A stretch of 64,000 nt of DNA from Armigeres subalbatus. Lineage: Eukaryota > Arthropoda > Insecta > Diptera > Culicidae. Of the stretch, positions 53,650-64,000 are shown piece by piece. Location: positions 13,301,533 through 13,365,532 of the forward strand of contig NC_085139.1 of the NCBI RefSeq assembly GCF_024139115.2. Direction: 5' to 3'. The position numbers and the translations under genes were made by a program. How positions within the stretch are numbered: position 1 is the first letter of the stretch; each line of letters opens with the position of its first letter. The notes beneath the pieces are model-generated. The model was not told where the DNA came from and did not search any database. It was given only the letters and a program-made list of their open reading frames with translations.

Positions 53650-55884
53650 TATTATGCCTAACGTCCTTAAGCCTAACGTTATGGGCCCAGCAATCTCATA
53701 TTTTTGCATCAACACATTTCCTGAAGGAGTTTTCGTAAGAAGTTCTGAAGAATTTCCTGAAGAAATTCCCAAACATATTTCCGGTACATTTTTTTAAGAA
53801 GTTTTCTTAAGTTTCTTTAAAAAAAGCAGCTGAAATAAAATTCAAAGAAATTTCCGAAAGAATTCTTAACCAAGTTTCCAAAGAAATTTCTAAAAAAATC
53901 AGAAGAATATCTGAAGAAATCTGCAAAGTATTTTATAAAGGTATTTCCGAGGGATTTTCACAAGACATTTTCGAACAAACACCTAAAGGAATTTCAAAAC
54001 AAAAATCGTAAAGGAATCGCCTAATGCAATTGTAAGGAATTTCCGGAACAATTTCGTGAGATGTTTTCTAAAGTTTTGGCAAAGAAATTTTCCGATGGAA
54101 TCTATGGAGAAAATTTCAAGGGAATACCTGGAGGAATTTCCTATGTGATTCCTGAAGGAATTTTGATTGAATAGCTGGAGCAATTTTTGGGTGAACTTGC
54201 GAAGGAATTTCTTAAGTAATTTACAACATTGTTTTTATGAAGCCACCAAAAAATTCTTAAAAATAATATTTTTCGCAATATTAACTTTTTTAAATTGATT
54301 ATTTTGCTGCTAAAATCTATATATGGCACGTTTGTTTTTGCCTGGAAATTAATGTGAAACACCTGGAAAAAACCTGGAAAAATCAGGGAATTTTGTTTTT
54401 ACAGATGAGTAGACACCCTGGCAAGGTTACACTGGTGATCACACCACGCTTCGAGAAAGCAAGAAAGCTCGTCACACAAGCCTACGTACTGGGAAAACTA
54501 ACGGCAACCCTGCCGTGTCAGCGGTCTACTGATGGGTGGTGCGGATAAAATCGATTTGGTTGTCAAACTGAAGCCAAAATTTTCTATTGTGCCGGAGCCA
54601 AACATTGAAGATTGTGGTTATGTTCGTTTCTGATCTAATACTGAGAAGTATTGTTATTATTTTGGGAAAAAATAAAAATAAACTTTGTTTGAGTTTTGTA
54701 TTCTTTGTAACAAATATTCTCACATTATATTTCGAGTGGAAAAATAGTGGGAATGCAATTAAAAAGCACTCGTTACGAAATTTCACGAGATTCAGCAGCT
54801 GATTGGAGCATGAATGTATGTAAACAATCGTAAAGTCATGTAGAGTCTAGCGCGTTTGTGCGCTCTCATGCAGCGTGGAAAGAGAAATTCGAAGAGCGGG
54901 AAATGTTTGACAGCCAACCCGGATAAAAATGTACAGTAACTTGAACGACATAACCCATTGAAATACAATAGATTGTGTGGTAAACAATATAAACTATTAT
55001 ACGCTTATTGTAAAATGTTGACGGTTGTAAAAGATCTTTAATGTACTTACATTAACATAACAATATAGTTAAATGTTACCAATACATTCTATTATATTTT
55101 TATTGTTCGCTTATGTTTGGTATTGCACATCCAAAAACTAAACAAATTATGAAAGTATTCGGTTTAGATGATCTGGAAATTCGACTAATGTAATTGAATT
55201 AATATAATTTTGGAATATTTCATGGATTTATTATATTGTTGAAATAACAATTGAAAACAATAAAATTATAATAGCTTTGATTATAAAATGAATAAAAATG
55301 TTATACCGATTCTCAAGTAATATATTTTCATATAGCAAGTCTAGAAATGTTATGCAATAAAAATTGGAGTTCAAAAAAATTAAAGGGAACAAAAACTTTC
55401 GCTTATCATTTTACTCGGAGAATGGCTGGATTCATTTGAGCGTGTACAGTCTTGTTTATAATTAGCTTCACTAGTGAAGAGATGAAAATAATAAAACTGT
55501 ATGGTGCAGAAAGTGTCTTTTTCATTACAGTTTTTGGTGCTGGGCAACGGTAGATCACTATGGCTTCTGTACCGTGGTAAGTATATAAAGTGTTAGAACG
55601 CGTTAGAGCATCATTACTGGGCCTGAGCGCAAATATTTTGATCACACTCGCCGTGCTGTCATTTTAGATTAGTCAAACTTTTTCGCATCGGTTACTATTT
55701 TCGGTTATCATTTTGGAGGCTGCATTCCATACCGGTAACGTTTGACATTTGATAGTTCATTAAATAGCAGCGGTGTTATCGCGCTGCCAAATTTGGTCAC
55801 CTAGCGCGTTTAGTAGCGACCGGTAAAGTGTCAAGTAATGATACTGGGCTGGCAAACGGCTTATACTCACCACCGGTAGTGAGC

Positions 55885-56041
55885 ATCCACAAATTACGTA
55901 ACTCTTTGAGGGGAGGGGGTTGGCCAAGTGTGACGATCCATACAAAAATTTACAGATTTTTCATACAAAAGTGTGACATAGGGGGGAGGGGGAGTTGAAA
56001 ATGCCCAATTTTTGCGTTACGTAATTAATGGATCTTCCCTA
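55885..56041. mobile_element. 'GCGTTACGTAAT' MITE
   Basis: CCACAAATTACGTAACTC with GAGGGGAGGGGG at the left faces GGGGGGAGGGGGAG...GCGTTACGTAATTAATGGATC at the right. The outer 20 bp pair imperfectly. A related half copy is at 6335-6414. Confidence 0.6.
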
Positions 56042-56178
56042 GTCGTAATCTTATACTACAAAAGTTCAATGTATATAATGGACGCAGTGGTTCATCCCGA
56101 ACAAAAAATAAATAAAAAAAATAATCGTCACAACACCTGATGACATACCTGGTAACATGTATCCTTGTTCCTTTACAG

Positions 56179-56530
56179 AAATGAAGCTTATGATGAAATA
56201 CTGATGCTTGGTCAATCTCACCAACGGGATATAATAAGAACTGATGCAGGTATTTTTTCTTTTCTTCTCGACGTACTTTTCTAATAAAACTAAATTCTTT
56301 TTTAATTTACATTTTTCACAGGTTTATAACATGCATTGTCTATCCGGAACAAAATTAGTACGCTTTTTATATCGAAGTTCGATTTTTCTCCAGATACAGG
56401 CAACTTACCCAACTTCGAAAGTAGTGCGCTGGATTCGCCTGATGAAGATGCGCTAAACAACACATCAATTAGTTTGACAGATAAAACTTTGGAAGAAAGT
56501 TCGGTTCGGAAGTCCCGACAGCAAAGAGAG
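56179..56530 (+). pseudogene. Exon-like coding fragment inside a TIR element, unrecognised
   Basis: Two blocks, 56179-56249 and 56394-56530, are bounded by acceptor- and donor-like sites (TTTACAG|, |GTATTT, CTCCAG|, |GTAAAA), and joining them keeps one frame. The product has an acidic/Ser-rich middle (LDSPDEDALNNTSISLTDKT) and a basic end (RKSRQQRE). It resembles a linker from a regulatory protein, but no domain is recognised. It could be a captured host exon pair or part of a transposon-encoded accessory protein. Confidence 0.35.
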
Positions 56531-57029
56531 GTAAAATGAGTTAAAATGAAGTTTAAACTGCTTTAAACTTAAATTGAAAATAAAATAATTTGTAAAGCAA
56601 ATAATTGTATTGTATTTTTATTGTAATGTTGGAGTATAATGTATTCTAAATCCTGTTGTATTTCTATTGTAAAACAATAGAAACAGTAATTGAAAACATT
56701 TAAATCACAATGCTTTCTATTATTTTGTCGCCCGAAATCATCCCATTGAAGAACCGTAAAATCAATTGTTTTGCTCAAAATTTTGTATGGAAAATTTTCG
56801 ATTTTTTTATTGTAAAGATACATAACAACCCCCCTTTTTATTGTAAAAGTCCCATTTACCATTCATTTTATCGTGGAAAACCATTATTTCTCATGTGATT
56901 TTATTGTCAAAATTCCATTATATTCAATGGTAAAAATTATGTCTTAAATGGTGTTGTAACAATAAAATTTATGATATTTTAATGATATTTTTTATCCGGG
57001 AAGTAACTACAAAATAATTTTGTTTATGG

Positions 57030-60000
57030 GAGTGATTTCAAAATATCCCTCTGCTCGCTTGAGCGCAGAAAAGCGGCTCTATCCGCAGCACCCAGATTTA
57101 ATGTGTCAAATGTCCTATTTGGAAGGACTGCAACTAGCCGACCCACAATTCAACAAGCCTGGGTCAATGGACATTATTCTTGGGGCCGACGTGTTTCTGT
57201 CCATCCCACAATCTGGACAGGTCAAGGATCACTACGGAAATCCTGTGGCACAGCGTTCCGTCTTCGAGTGGATGGTTGCAGGGAAAGTCTCAACAGACGA
57301 ATGTGCCCATTCGTATCACTCGGTCATCAATCTGCATCAAGAGGTTGATATCGATCGGACTCTGCGGCTGTTTTGGGAAGATCAGGAGCTCCGTGAACCC
57401 AGGCAGCTAACTAAGGATGAACAAAAAGTGGTTGAGGGTTTCAATTCCACTCTCACACGTTCTCAGGAAGGTCGCTTCATCGTCCGCTTACCAATGGATG
57501 ATTCGAAGCTCAAACTTGGAGACTCTCTGGTCGCTGCTACCAGACGATTAAGGTTCATGGAACGCAGATTTGACAACGATAGTGGTTTCAAACAACGATA
57601 CGTATCCTTCATGCAGGAATATCAGGAACTGGGACATATGAAGATTGTTCCACAAGAAGAAATTGACGTTGACTGCTCCCAGTCATATTACTTGCCACAC
57701 CACGGAGTTATTAAAGAGGAGAGCGCCACTACCAAACTCAGGGTGGTGTTCGATGGCTCAGCCGTTACCACAAGCGGAACATTCCTGAACGATGTATTAT
57801 TAGATGCCCCTAACATCAATGCGGATCTCTTCAAAGTGCTGCTACGATTCAGATCGTACCCGGTGGCATTCATAGCGGACATCGAGAAGATGTACCGCCA
57901 AGTTGTAGTCCATCCTAGCGACACCGACTACACGCGCATCGTATGGCGGGATTCCCCGGACAAACCCATCCAACATTTCCGACTGCTCACTGTTACTTAT
58001 GGCTTGAAGAATTCAGGATTCCTGGCAATGGCAGCGTTGCACAAGGCAGCAGAAGCATTCGAGGTTAAGTATCCAGAAGCGGCAGAGCGAATTAAACAAC
58101 ACACTTACGTTGACGATCTAACATCTGGCGCGGACTCTGTGGAGAAGGCTAAGCGAATAATCAAGCAAATCAACGAGATACTTGGTGCGGCAGGTTTTAC
58201 TCTCCGCAAATGGAGTTCAAACTCAGCTGAAGTATTAGAGTCTCTATCAGACATCAACAACAACTCGATGGCGATACAATTCCCGGATGAACGAAACACC
58301 GTGAAAGCCCTTGGGACGCATTGGGTTCCAGGAGAAGATGTCTTTACATTTAAGGTGACTATGGCAAACGACGGACCGAACACAAAACATCAACTGCTAT
58401 CGGATTCTGCCAAACTGTTCGACCCATTCGGATGGTTTGCACCAGTGATAGTACGAGTCAAAATTCTCTACCAAAGGTGTTGGCTCTACGACCTTAACTG
58501 GCATGACGCATTACCTCCTGTCATCGAGGAGGCATGGATGGAAGTGAAAGAAAACCTACATCAGCTGGAGCAAATCAAGATACCAAGATGGGCGGCAAAC
58601 TACAACGGTCGCATTGAACTACACGGGTTTTCTGACGCTTCAGAGGAGGCGTATGCTGCTGTGATATACTTGAGGTCAGTGGACTGAGACGGCGAGATCA
58701 ATATTACTCTACTGGCTACGAAGACGAAGGTCGCTCCAGTTCGTCAAGTTTCAATACCGCGTCTGGAACTGAATGCAGCTGAATTGTTGGCAAAACTGAT
58801 GAAGCACGTAGCAGAACCTTTCAAAAGATTCCACATCGAGCAATATGCCTGGACTGATTCCACCATTGTACTGCAGTGGTTATCCGGTCACCCTTGCAAG
58901 TGGAATACGTACATAGCCAATAGAACTTCTTCGATTTTAGACATCTTGCCTAGAAAGCACTGGGCGCACGTCTCATCAAAGGATAATCCAGCAGACTGTG
59001 CTTCTCGAGGCATTTCTCCGCAAGAGCTTGTCAGCCATCCGATCTGGTGGACAGGTCCCGCATGGTTGTATGCCGCTTCGTCTAACTGGGGTCGAGACAT
59101 GCCACACGACACATACGACGAGGAAACACTGGAGGTAAGAAAGCGTTTCCAATCTCTCAATGTTACGGTTAGTTTTCCAGCATCGAATAATGTCATCGAA
59201 AGAGAAATCCTGGAGAAAAGATCCGATCTTGCCACGGCATGCTGGCAGCTCGCCCGTGTGAATAAATTCGTATCCAATATGAAGAGTTTGATTGGCGACA
59301 CCAACAAAGTCACCGGTCCCATATTGCCATCGGAGCTGCATCGAGCTCGAATGCATTTCGTTCGACTAGCGCAGCAGGAGTTATACGAAGGAGAAATTAA
59401 AGCACTGATTCGTGGGGATGAAGTTCCTGCCAAATCCAGCATTTCGAGCTTGTACCCGTTTCTGGACGGTATCGGCATACTTAGAGTTGGGGGACGATTG
59501 CAGCATTCGATGTATTCCTACGATATCAAACATCCGATATTGTGTTTCCAGTTGAAAACCGAAGTGAGCTCTCGCGACGATTGAGTTTTTCCTTATTTCC
59601 TGATGTCGCAACTGCATCGCGACTAGTGCGCATCTATGCCACCGCCGTGCGCCATGATGCGCACTAGTCGCGACGTAGTTGCAACAAAAGAAACGGGAGA
59701 AAACTCGATTGTCGCGAGAGCTCACTTCGGTTTTCAACTGGAAGTACAATAATCCTATCGAAAGAGCACCGTTTCACAAAACAGCACAAAACTATTGGTA
59801 GAGGAAATCCACGTCAACAACTGTCATGCTGGGCCAACTTTGATCACAGCAACCATCAATCAACGATACTGGATCCAAGGATGTCAAACAGCCATCAAGC
59901 GAGTAATTCGGAGGTGCATGACGTGCTGTCGTCAGAAGGCGCAAGCTGCCAAGCAGCTTATGGGAAGTTTGCCAGCGTCTCGAGTAACAGCGTGTCGACC

Positions 60001-60907
60001 TTTCGCCCATGTTGGGGTGGATTATGCTGGCCCAATAATGGTGCGCTGCAGTAACACGCGAGGAGCACGATGTATGAAGGGATATATCGTCGTTTTTGTT
60101 TGCCTTTCAAGTAAAGCTGTTCATTTGGAAGCCGCAGGCGATCTAACCACTGATACGTTTATAGGAGCCTTTAAGAGAATGATTGCGCGCCGTGGATACT
60201 GCAGTGAAATATGGTCGGATAATGGCACTAACCTGGTTGGAGCAGATCGACAATTGCAGGAAGTATATAAAATGGTGACAAAGCACGCCAAGCAAAAGGA
60301 ACACTTCTTCGCAAATTTAGGAATCCGTTGGCGATTTATACCACCGGCAAGCTCGCACCAGGGTGGCATTTGGGAAGCTGCGGTAAAAAGCGCCAAAGAG
60401 TTGCTACGACCAATCGTTGGTAATGAGGAGCTGACATATGAAGAACTGTCTACGGTATTATGCCAAGTGGAAGCCTGTCTTAATTCGAGACCCCTTTGCT
60501 CTATATCGTCATGCCCTGACAGTCTCGAGGCGCTCACGCCGGGCCATTTTTTGGTAGGCCAACCTCTAAATTCGTTGCCTGAACCAGACGTCACCCATCT
60601 CAGGATGAATATGCTCGATCGGTGGCAGCGAGTTCAACGATACACGCAGGACTTCTGGCAGCGCTGGCGAGATGAGTACATCGCTACACTGCAGCCCAGA
60701 GGGAAGTGGAAAACCAAGGAACAGAATTTGAATCCTGGACAACTCGTTCTCGTTAAAAACGATAATTGTCCGCTGTCAGCATGGGAGCTGGCTCGCATTG
60801 TCGCTGTACATCCAGATCAACAAGGATTAGTTCGCAACGTCACGCTGCGCAGAGGCAAGTCGGAATATCAGCGCTCTGTCCAGAAGTTATGTCCGCTTCC
60901 TGTTTGA
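57030..60907 (+). pseudogene. BEL pol (RT, RNase H, integrase), interrupted
   Basis: End of the protease region (LQLADPQFNKPGSMD, IILGADVF, about 57130), RT with VVFDGSA (about 57745), FIADIEKMYRQV (about 57875) and the catalytic TYVDDLTSGADS (about 58105), and RNase H start GFSDASEEAYAAVIY (about 58627). A TGA at 58685 breaks the frame, which continues (TKTKVAPVRQVSIPRLELNA). A foldback MITE (59546-59743) and a frameshift near 59790 precede the integrase zinc region (LVEEIHVNNCHAGPT, CMTCCRQ) and catalytic core (VDYAGP, WSDNGTN, HQGGIWEAAVK). It ends at a TGA after KLCPLPV (60907), 24 bp before the 3' LTR. Confidence 0.92.
59546..59743. mobile_element. Foldback MITE in BEL pol, about 198 bp
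   Basis: TTCCAGTTGAAAACCGAAGT then GAGCTCTCGCGAC is mirrored by GTCGCGAGAGCTC and ACTTCGGTTTTCAACTGGAA. The centre also folds (GTCGCAACTGCATCGCGACT against AGTCGCGACGTAGTTGC). Confidence 0.88.
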
Positions 60908-60931
60908 GCCGTTGCCTCAAGGCGGGGTGGA

Positions 60932-61116
60932 TGTTTATGATCATACATGCGTCGACCCCTCGGCGCCAACAAACATAAATAAAAGGTTTCTCGTTGCAGT
61001 TGGTCGCGTTTTCAATTACGTCTTCCGGAACCCCGAAAGTATTCCGCGGAACGATTTACGGTCGTCTCGATTACGTTGCCGGTCCAGGTTCGCCCCTCCT
61101 GTTTAACTACGGTACA
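60932..61116 (+). repeat. BEL 3' LTR, 185 bp
   Basis: Matches the 5' LTR base for base as far as can be read, apart from the missing 46 bp after GGCGCCAAC. Confidence 0.92.
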
Positions 61117-61210
61117 CTTTAAAAAAGCATGAAATATACAATACATAATAATTTATTGCACCGTCATTCAAATTCTACCAAAATTAAGATCTTTTTCAAA
61201 AAATAGCATT

Positions 61211-62032
61211 TGTTACGCGTTACGCAAAGGGGTGGGGGTGGTTCTGAAAATTGTTACGGATTGTTACGTGGGGGTGGGGGGTCCTTAAAAACAACGACTA
61301 TATATATATATATATATATATATGATTTAATGAAAATTTTATTTTTATCATCCCTTTCAAATGTTGTTTTAAAAATTATATACATCATCAAACAACAAAA
61401 ACAGATTCACCCAAGGCTTGAAAAATGTTTGCTTTGGTCTCATCGAACGGAAGAGTCGAAAACCTGTACATTACACAAAGCTACGTAGTTCAACGTCACC
61501 TTTGCGTATAACCCGATTGGGCTGGACCTTAGAGTTATACGATCAAACATAGTTATACTCAAACATTAAACGCTCCCGCGCGAACTAACTTATTTGCGAT
61601 TTTAAAGAAATGCATCACGTCTGAGTTTTTCATGCTAAATCGGATCATTTCACTCATTTCCCAAAAAATCATTTCGCTCCAAAAAGTGTTTAAAAACAAT
61701 TTGGGTGCAATTTATTGCTTACACGCAAGAGTATCAATTGTTTTATGTGTTGAACGTTAATTTACTGTTAATTTACGAAGGAGAACAAAAGAAAACCTAC
61801 GATGATACAAATGGATGATTCAGCTCAGCCAAGATTTTTTAGGTGCTGAGTTGGATGCGTTTCAACTCACGTTTGATTTAAATCGTTCGTGAGTTTTGAG
61901 ATTTTGAATTTTTCCCAACACTGCAGTTGACTGGTTGATTGTACATTCAAAGTTAAAACAAATAAAAATAAAAGAGTTAGTTCTGAAAATGTATTGCGAG
62001 AGTTCGGCTACGTGCCCGGTGCTGGGAATTTG
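61211..62032. other. Intergenic stretch with a (TA)n microsatellite
   Basis: TTGTTACGCGTTACGCAAAG, then G-rich runs (GGGGTGGGGGTGG and GGGGGTGGGGGG) that resemble the 'GCGTTACGTAAT' MITE family, and a TA repeat at 61300-61323. The rest holds no recognised gene. Confidence 0.5.
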
Positions 62033-62081
62033 GTTTCATCAGTACCCGCTAAGCTGCGGGCTTAGCGGGTACTGATGAAAC
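62033..62081. repeat. Perfect 21-bp hairpin
   Basis: GTTTCATCAGTACCCGCTAAG and its exact inverse are separated by seven bases (CTGCGGG). It is followed by two copies of CAGTAGGGCAA and a box B-like GGGATCAAACCCC (about 62130). No poly-T terminator follows. Confidence 0.85.
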
Positions 62082-62423
62082 AGTAGGGCAACAGTAGGGC
62101 AAGCAGCTGTCAGGCGTACTGGTTTTGTGGGATCAAACCCCACCGAAGGGAGCCCTCCATTACCTTTTCCGAACTAAATCTATCACATGTTGTGCATATG
62201 CATAATCGAGTTTCAGACATTATAATGTTTGATTGTTTTTCTTACTGAACCTAACACCTGCTAATTTGATTCCGTCAAAGTAAGATTATTTGAATATCGT
62301 GTCTTTGTCGTACACAATTTACCGAGCACACACCGAATCTCTTAAATACTTCCTTGGTTGGTAATAGTGGTTGTGCGCGTTTTCTAATTTCCGGCATAAA
62401 TGACTAAAATTGGATTCCGGGTC

Positions 62424-62533
62424 ATAGGGCCGAACGGTCAGTAGGTCGGATGAGGATTGCCAATCCAGAGATGGCGATTTCGATTCTCGGTCCGGTCTAG
62501 GATGTTTTCGGGTGGGAAACATTCTCTCATCGC
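62424..62533 (+). repeat. tRNA-like SINE fragment related to Feilai
   Basis: GGGCCGAACGGTCAGTAGGT, then GATTTCGATTCTCGGTCCGG (box B-like) and TCTAGGATGTTTTCGGGTGG resemble the head and early body of the SINE at 34044-34326. The 3' half is missing. Confidence 0.6.
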
Positions 62534-62736
62534 TCAACTTTTCATGAGCTTCAAGCTATTTACTGCATAGACAAAAGAGCTAAGTAGGTATCACTATTTT
62601 GTCTTTGATGCACACTACAATTGCATTATTTTCGGATTCAATAAAACACATACATTTTTTTTGTTAAACATAAATACTTGGGAATATAACTGTTATATAT
62701 TATACAATAAATTATCAAAGATTATCAATCATTCTC

Positions 62737-64000
62737 TCAAACATTTCGCTGATCGGAAATACCCTTCAGCGAGTTGGAGATCTTAATCGACTTGTAATCG
62801 CTTCGCAGTTGAATGAAATTCATCACCACTGACTTGTCCAGGTAGTTGAGCGTTTCACCACCGCAAACTTCCTGCAGGTTCTCCACTTTGACCAATAGTA
62901 GATTGCACAGAGCGTGCAGCACATCAAACAGTTGAGTAACCAGCGGTGACTGCAACGGGCGAGCACTTTTACGGTACTCGTTGACATCGCAAATGGCGCA
63001 CATCGCTCCGGCCGTATTGTACTGGAACTGTTGCAAATGCTCGTAGATCACACGATGGTAGCGGACGCCAAATTCAGTCATAACAGCCGACAAATTCTCA
63101 CCGTCGATCGTGCGTTGGATGAGACCGATTAGAGGATTGACATACTGAACGACGGACAAGCATGCGCTCGAGGCCACGGTATCCACATCCGATTCCGGTT
63201 TGAAGTCGGTTTTCTTTTGCTCGTTTTGAAGATAAGTTTTAACCCAGCCGAAAATGGCATTCAAAGTACGTTCGAGGCCGGTTTCAATTTTGCTCTCAAT
63301 TGATTCCAAATAGTAGCGCTTCTTTTGCATGCAATCGGTGTATTGCGCAGTTGACAGGACGTTTGGGATAACACTGGCATTGTATGTCTTCTCCAGCAAA
63401 TGAACTATTGTGTTGCATTTTTGAGCCACGTCGAAGAAATAGATTTGGGGCACGGTTTTACACTCGGCAATCGGAATAGCTTGTAGACCCAAATCAAGCG
63501 CATAGTCTACGTGCTCGTGGAGCAAGAATCTCAATAAGATGTCAGCAATTTTCAGAATGTTCCTCGGGAGGTCCACCTCCTTGGACAACAAACAGCAACG
63601 CTCCAAAGCACACGACGATTGCTGTAGTAAATTAATGGCCAGTTCTTCCGAGAGAAAAGTTTCCCCTCCATAGTCTTCAATCTGTGCTATGTTGATATTT
63701 GCACGAGCCCCAATCAATGCTTGCATATCGCGACGAAGTTCCTGAAATCTCTCTACTTGCTTTTTTTGATGATTCTTATTCTCATAGAATTTCTTCAGAT
63801 CTAGCTGACACCTTGCATCCAAGCTACGACTCTCCACCTCGATGTACGATGCCAAATGGGACGAAAAAATATTGGCCGTCAGTTTCTGCAACAAATCGTC
63901 ATCTGACTCTTTCATAAACTCTTGCAACTCGTTCGAGAGCTTGAGCGTCCTCGAGTACAACTCGTATAGTGTCTTCAGATACTTCCCCTCATCCTTACGA
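62737..64000 (-). CDS. Sec10: Exocyst complex component 5 (Sec10), C-terminal part
   Basis: A subunit of the octameric exocyst, which tethers secretory vesicles to the plasma membrane before fusion (family knowledge). The open frame enters from the right edge, where it reads KDEGKYLKTLYELYSRTLK, and runs without introns for about 421 codons to the stop at 62737; the family is about 700 residues, so roughly the last 60% is here. Recognisable Sec10 signatures are FFDVAQKCNTIVHLLEKTY, GWVKTYLQNEQKKTDFKPE, HRVIYEHLQQFQYNTAGAMC then AICDVNEYRK, FDVLHALCNLLLVKVENLQ, and near the end DKSVVMNFIQLRSDYKSIK. No stop, frameshift or repeat disturbs it. The N-terminal part and promoter lie beyond the window. 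Confidence 0.96.
   Translation of the reverse strand, partial: RKDEGKYLKTLYELYSRTLKLSNELQEFMKESDDDLLQKLTANIFSSHLASYIEVESRSLDARCQLDLKKFYENKNHQKKQVERFQELRRDMQALIGARANINIAQIEDYGGETFLSEELAINLLQQSSCALERCCLLSKEVDLPRNILKIADILLRFLLHEHVDYALDLGLQAIPIAECKTVPQIYFFDVAQKCNTIVHLLEKTYNASVIPNVLSTAQYTDCMQKKRYYLESIESKIETGLERTLNAIFGWVKTYLQNEQKKTDFKPESDVDTVASSACLSVVQYVNPLIGLIQRTIDGENLSAVMTEFGVRYHRVIYEHLQQFQYNTAGAMCAICDVNEYRKSARPLQSPLVTQLFDVLHALCNLLLVKVENLQEVCGGETLNYLDKSVVMNFIQLRSDYKSIKISNSLKGISDQRNV

Larger units (their letters stand above)
51754..54420. mobile_element. CAGGGTGTCTAC TIR element in BEL, 2.67 kb, GCAAG target duplication
   Basis: CAGGGTGTCTACT is mirrored by AGTAGACACCCTG, with GCAAG at 51749-51753 and 54421-54425. 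Subterminal parts on both sides contain TACCTGGAAAAACCTGGAAA-like runs and ATCAGGGAATTT. The interior is mostly AATTC-rich degenerate tract plus two nested MITEs (52491-52728 and 53217-53649). No transposase. Superfamily unassigned. Confidence 0.85.
54918..57000. mobile_element. CCCGGATAAAAA TIR element carrying exon-like sequence
   Basis: CCCGGATAAAAAT at the left is mirrored by ATTTTTTATCCGGG at the right, with no clear target duplication. It contains exon-like blocks at 56179-56249 and 56394-56530. No transposase motif was recognised. Confidence 0.55.
54515..57029. other. Second non-BEL insertion, edges uncertain
   Basis: The BEL frame breaks after KLTATLP (about 54514) and resumes near 57040 (LSAEKRLYPQHPDLM). 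Most of the gap is a TIR element (54918-57000). The first 400 bp (54515-54917) and the last 30 bp match nothing recognised. A short MITE is at 55885-56041. Confidence 0.65.
49877..61116 (+). mobile_element. BEL/Pao-type LTR retrotransposon with three insertions
   Basis: The 5-bp target duplication CTTTA (49872-49876 and 61117-61121) flanks LTRs of 231 and 185 bp that begin TGTTTATGATCATAC and end ACTACGGTACA. Internal order is Gag-protease, RT, RNase H, integrase, as in BEL/Pao. About 11.2 kb long because of insertions at 51754-54420, about 54515-57029 and 59546-59743. Confidence 0.93.
49497..61210. mobile_element. MITE with ~143-bp TIRs, split by the BEL element
   Basis: The left arm 49497-49640 (AATGCTATTTCTTGAAAAAG, ATCTTAATTTTGGTAGAATT) is matched in reverse by 49813-49876 plus 61122-61210, once the BEL element is removed. 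The restored length is about 469 bp. The spacer is GC-richer (AATGGCCGCCAGCTTGCC). The left end abuts the RTE remnant. Confidence 0.85.

Noticed and set aside
1..64000. Endogenous copies of non-retroviral RNA viruses
   Set aside because: Looked for polymerase, nucleoprotein or glycoprotein-like frames; none recognised. The retroelement frames account for all long virus-like reading frames.

Overview
The window looks like nuclear DNA of a culicine mosquito, most likely Aedes. It carries Feilai-type tRNA-derived SINEs, RTE-like LINEs, Ty3/gypsy and BEL/Pao LTR elements, a Penelope-like element (PLE) and many TA-flanked MITEs packed between a few host genes with short introns. Everything here is read by eye, with no database search.

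Only three host genes are convincing. A CLIP-domain serine protease runs on the + strand at 13.0-15.1 kb, with its signal-peptide exon(s) not found. A second, apparently complete CLIP-domain serine protease lies on the - strand at 32.1-30.7 kb. The two are tail-to-tail, separated by about 15.5 kb of repeats. Both have a trypsin-like triad, an Arg activation site and an Asp that predicts Arg/Lys preference, so they probably act in extracellular proteolytic cascades (melanization or Toll type). At the right edge, the 3' part of Sec10/Exoc5, an exocyst subunit, runs off the window on the - strand.

Layout: 0-1.6 kb RTE remnant; 2.0-6.3 kb a ~150-bp satellite array split by a TIR family (ends TCCAGCTTTCC); 6.3-13 kb SINE and repeat scatter and the gene upstream region; 13-15.3 kb protease 1; 15.3-30.6 kb nested MITEs, PLE ends, RTE remnants and degenerate AATTC-rich tracts; 30.6-32.2 kb protease 2; 32.2-39.6 kb AT-rich DNA with PLE ends and MITEs; 39.6-61.2 kb a nested stack (RTE interrupted by gypsy and PLE; next to it a MITE split by a BEL element that itself contains three insertions); 62.7-64 kb Sec10.

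The most interesting signal is a set of hammerhead-ribozyme-like motifs in the terminal repeats of the PLE and in scattered PLE-derived fragments. At least three sequence families keep the same core while their stem sequences change with pairing preserved, and all carry one extra nucleotide beside stem II. Hammerheads in PLEs are already known, so the novelty is in this variant, its copies and their arrangement, not the principle.
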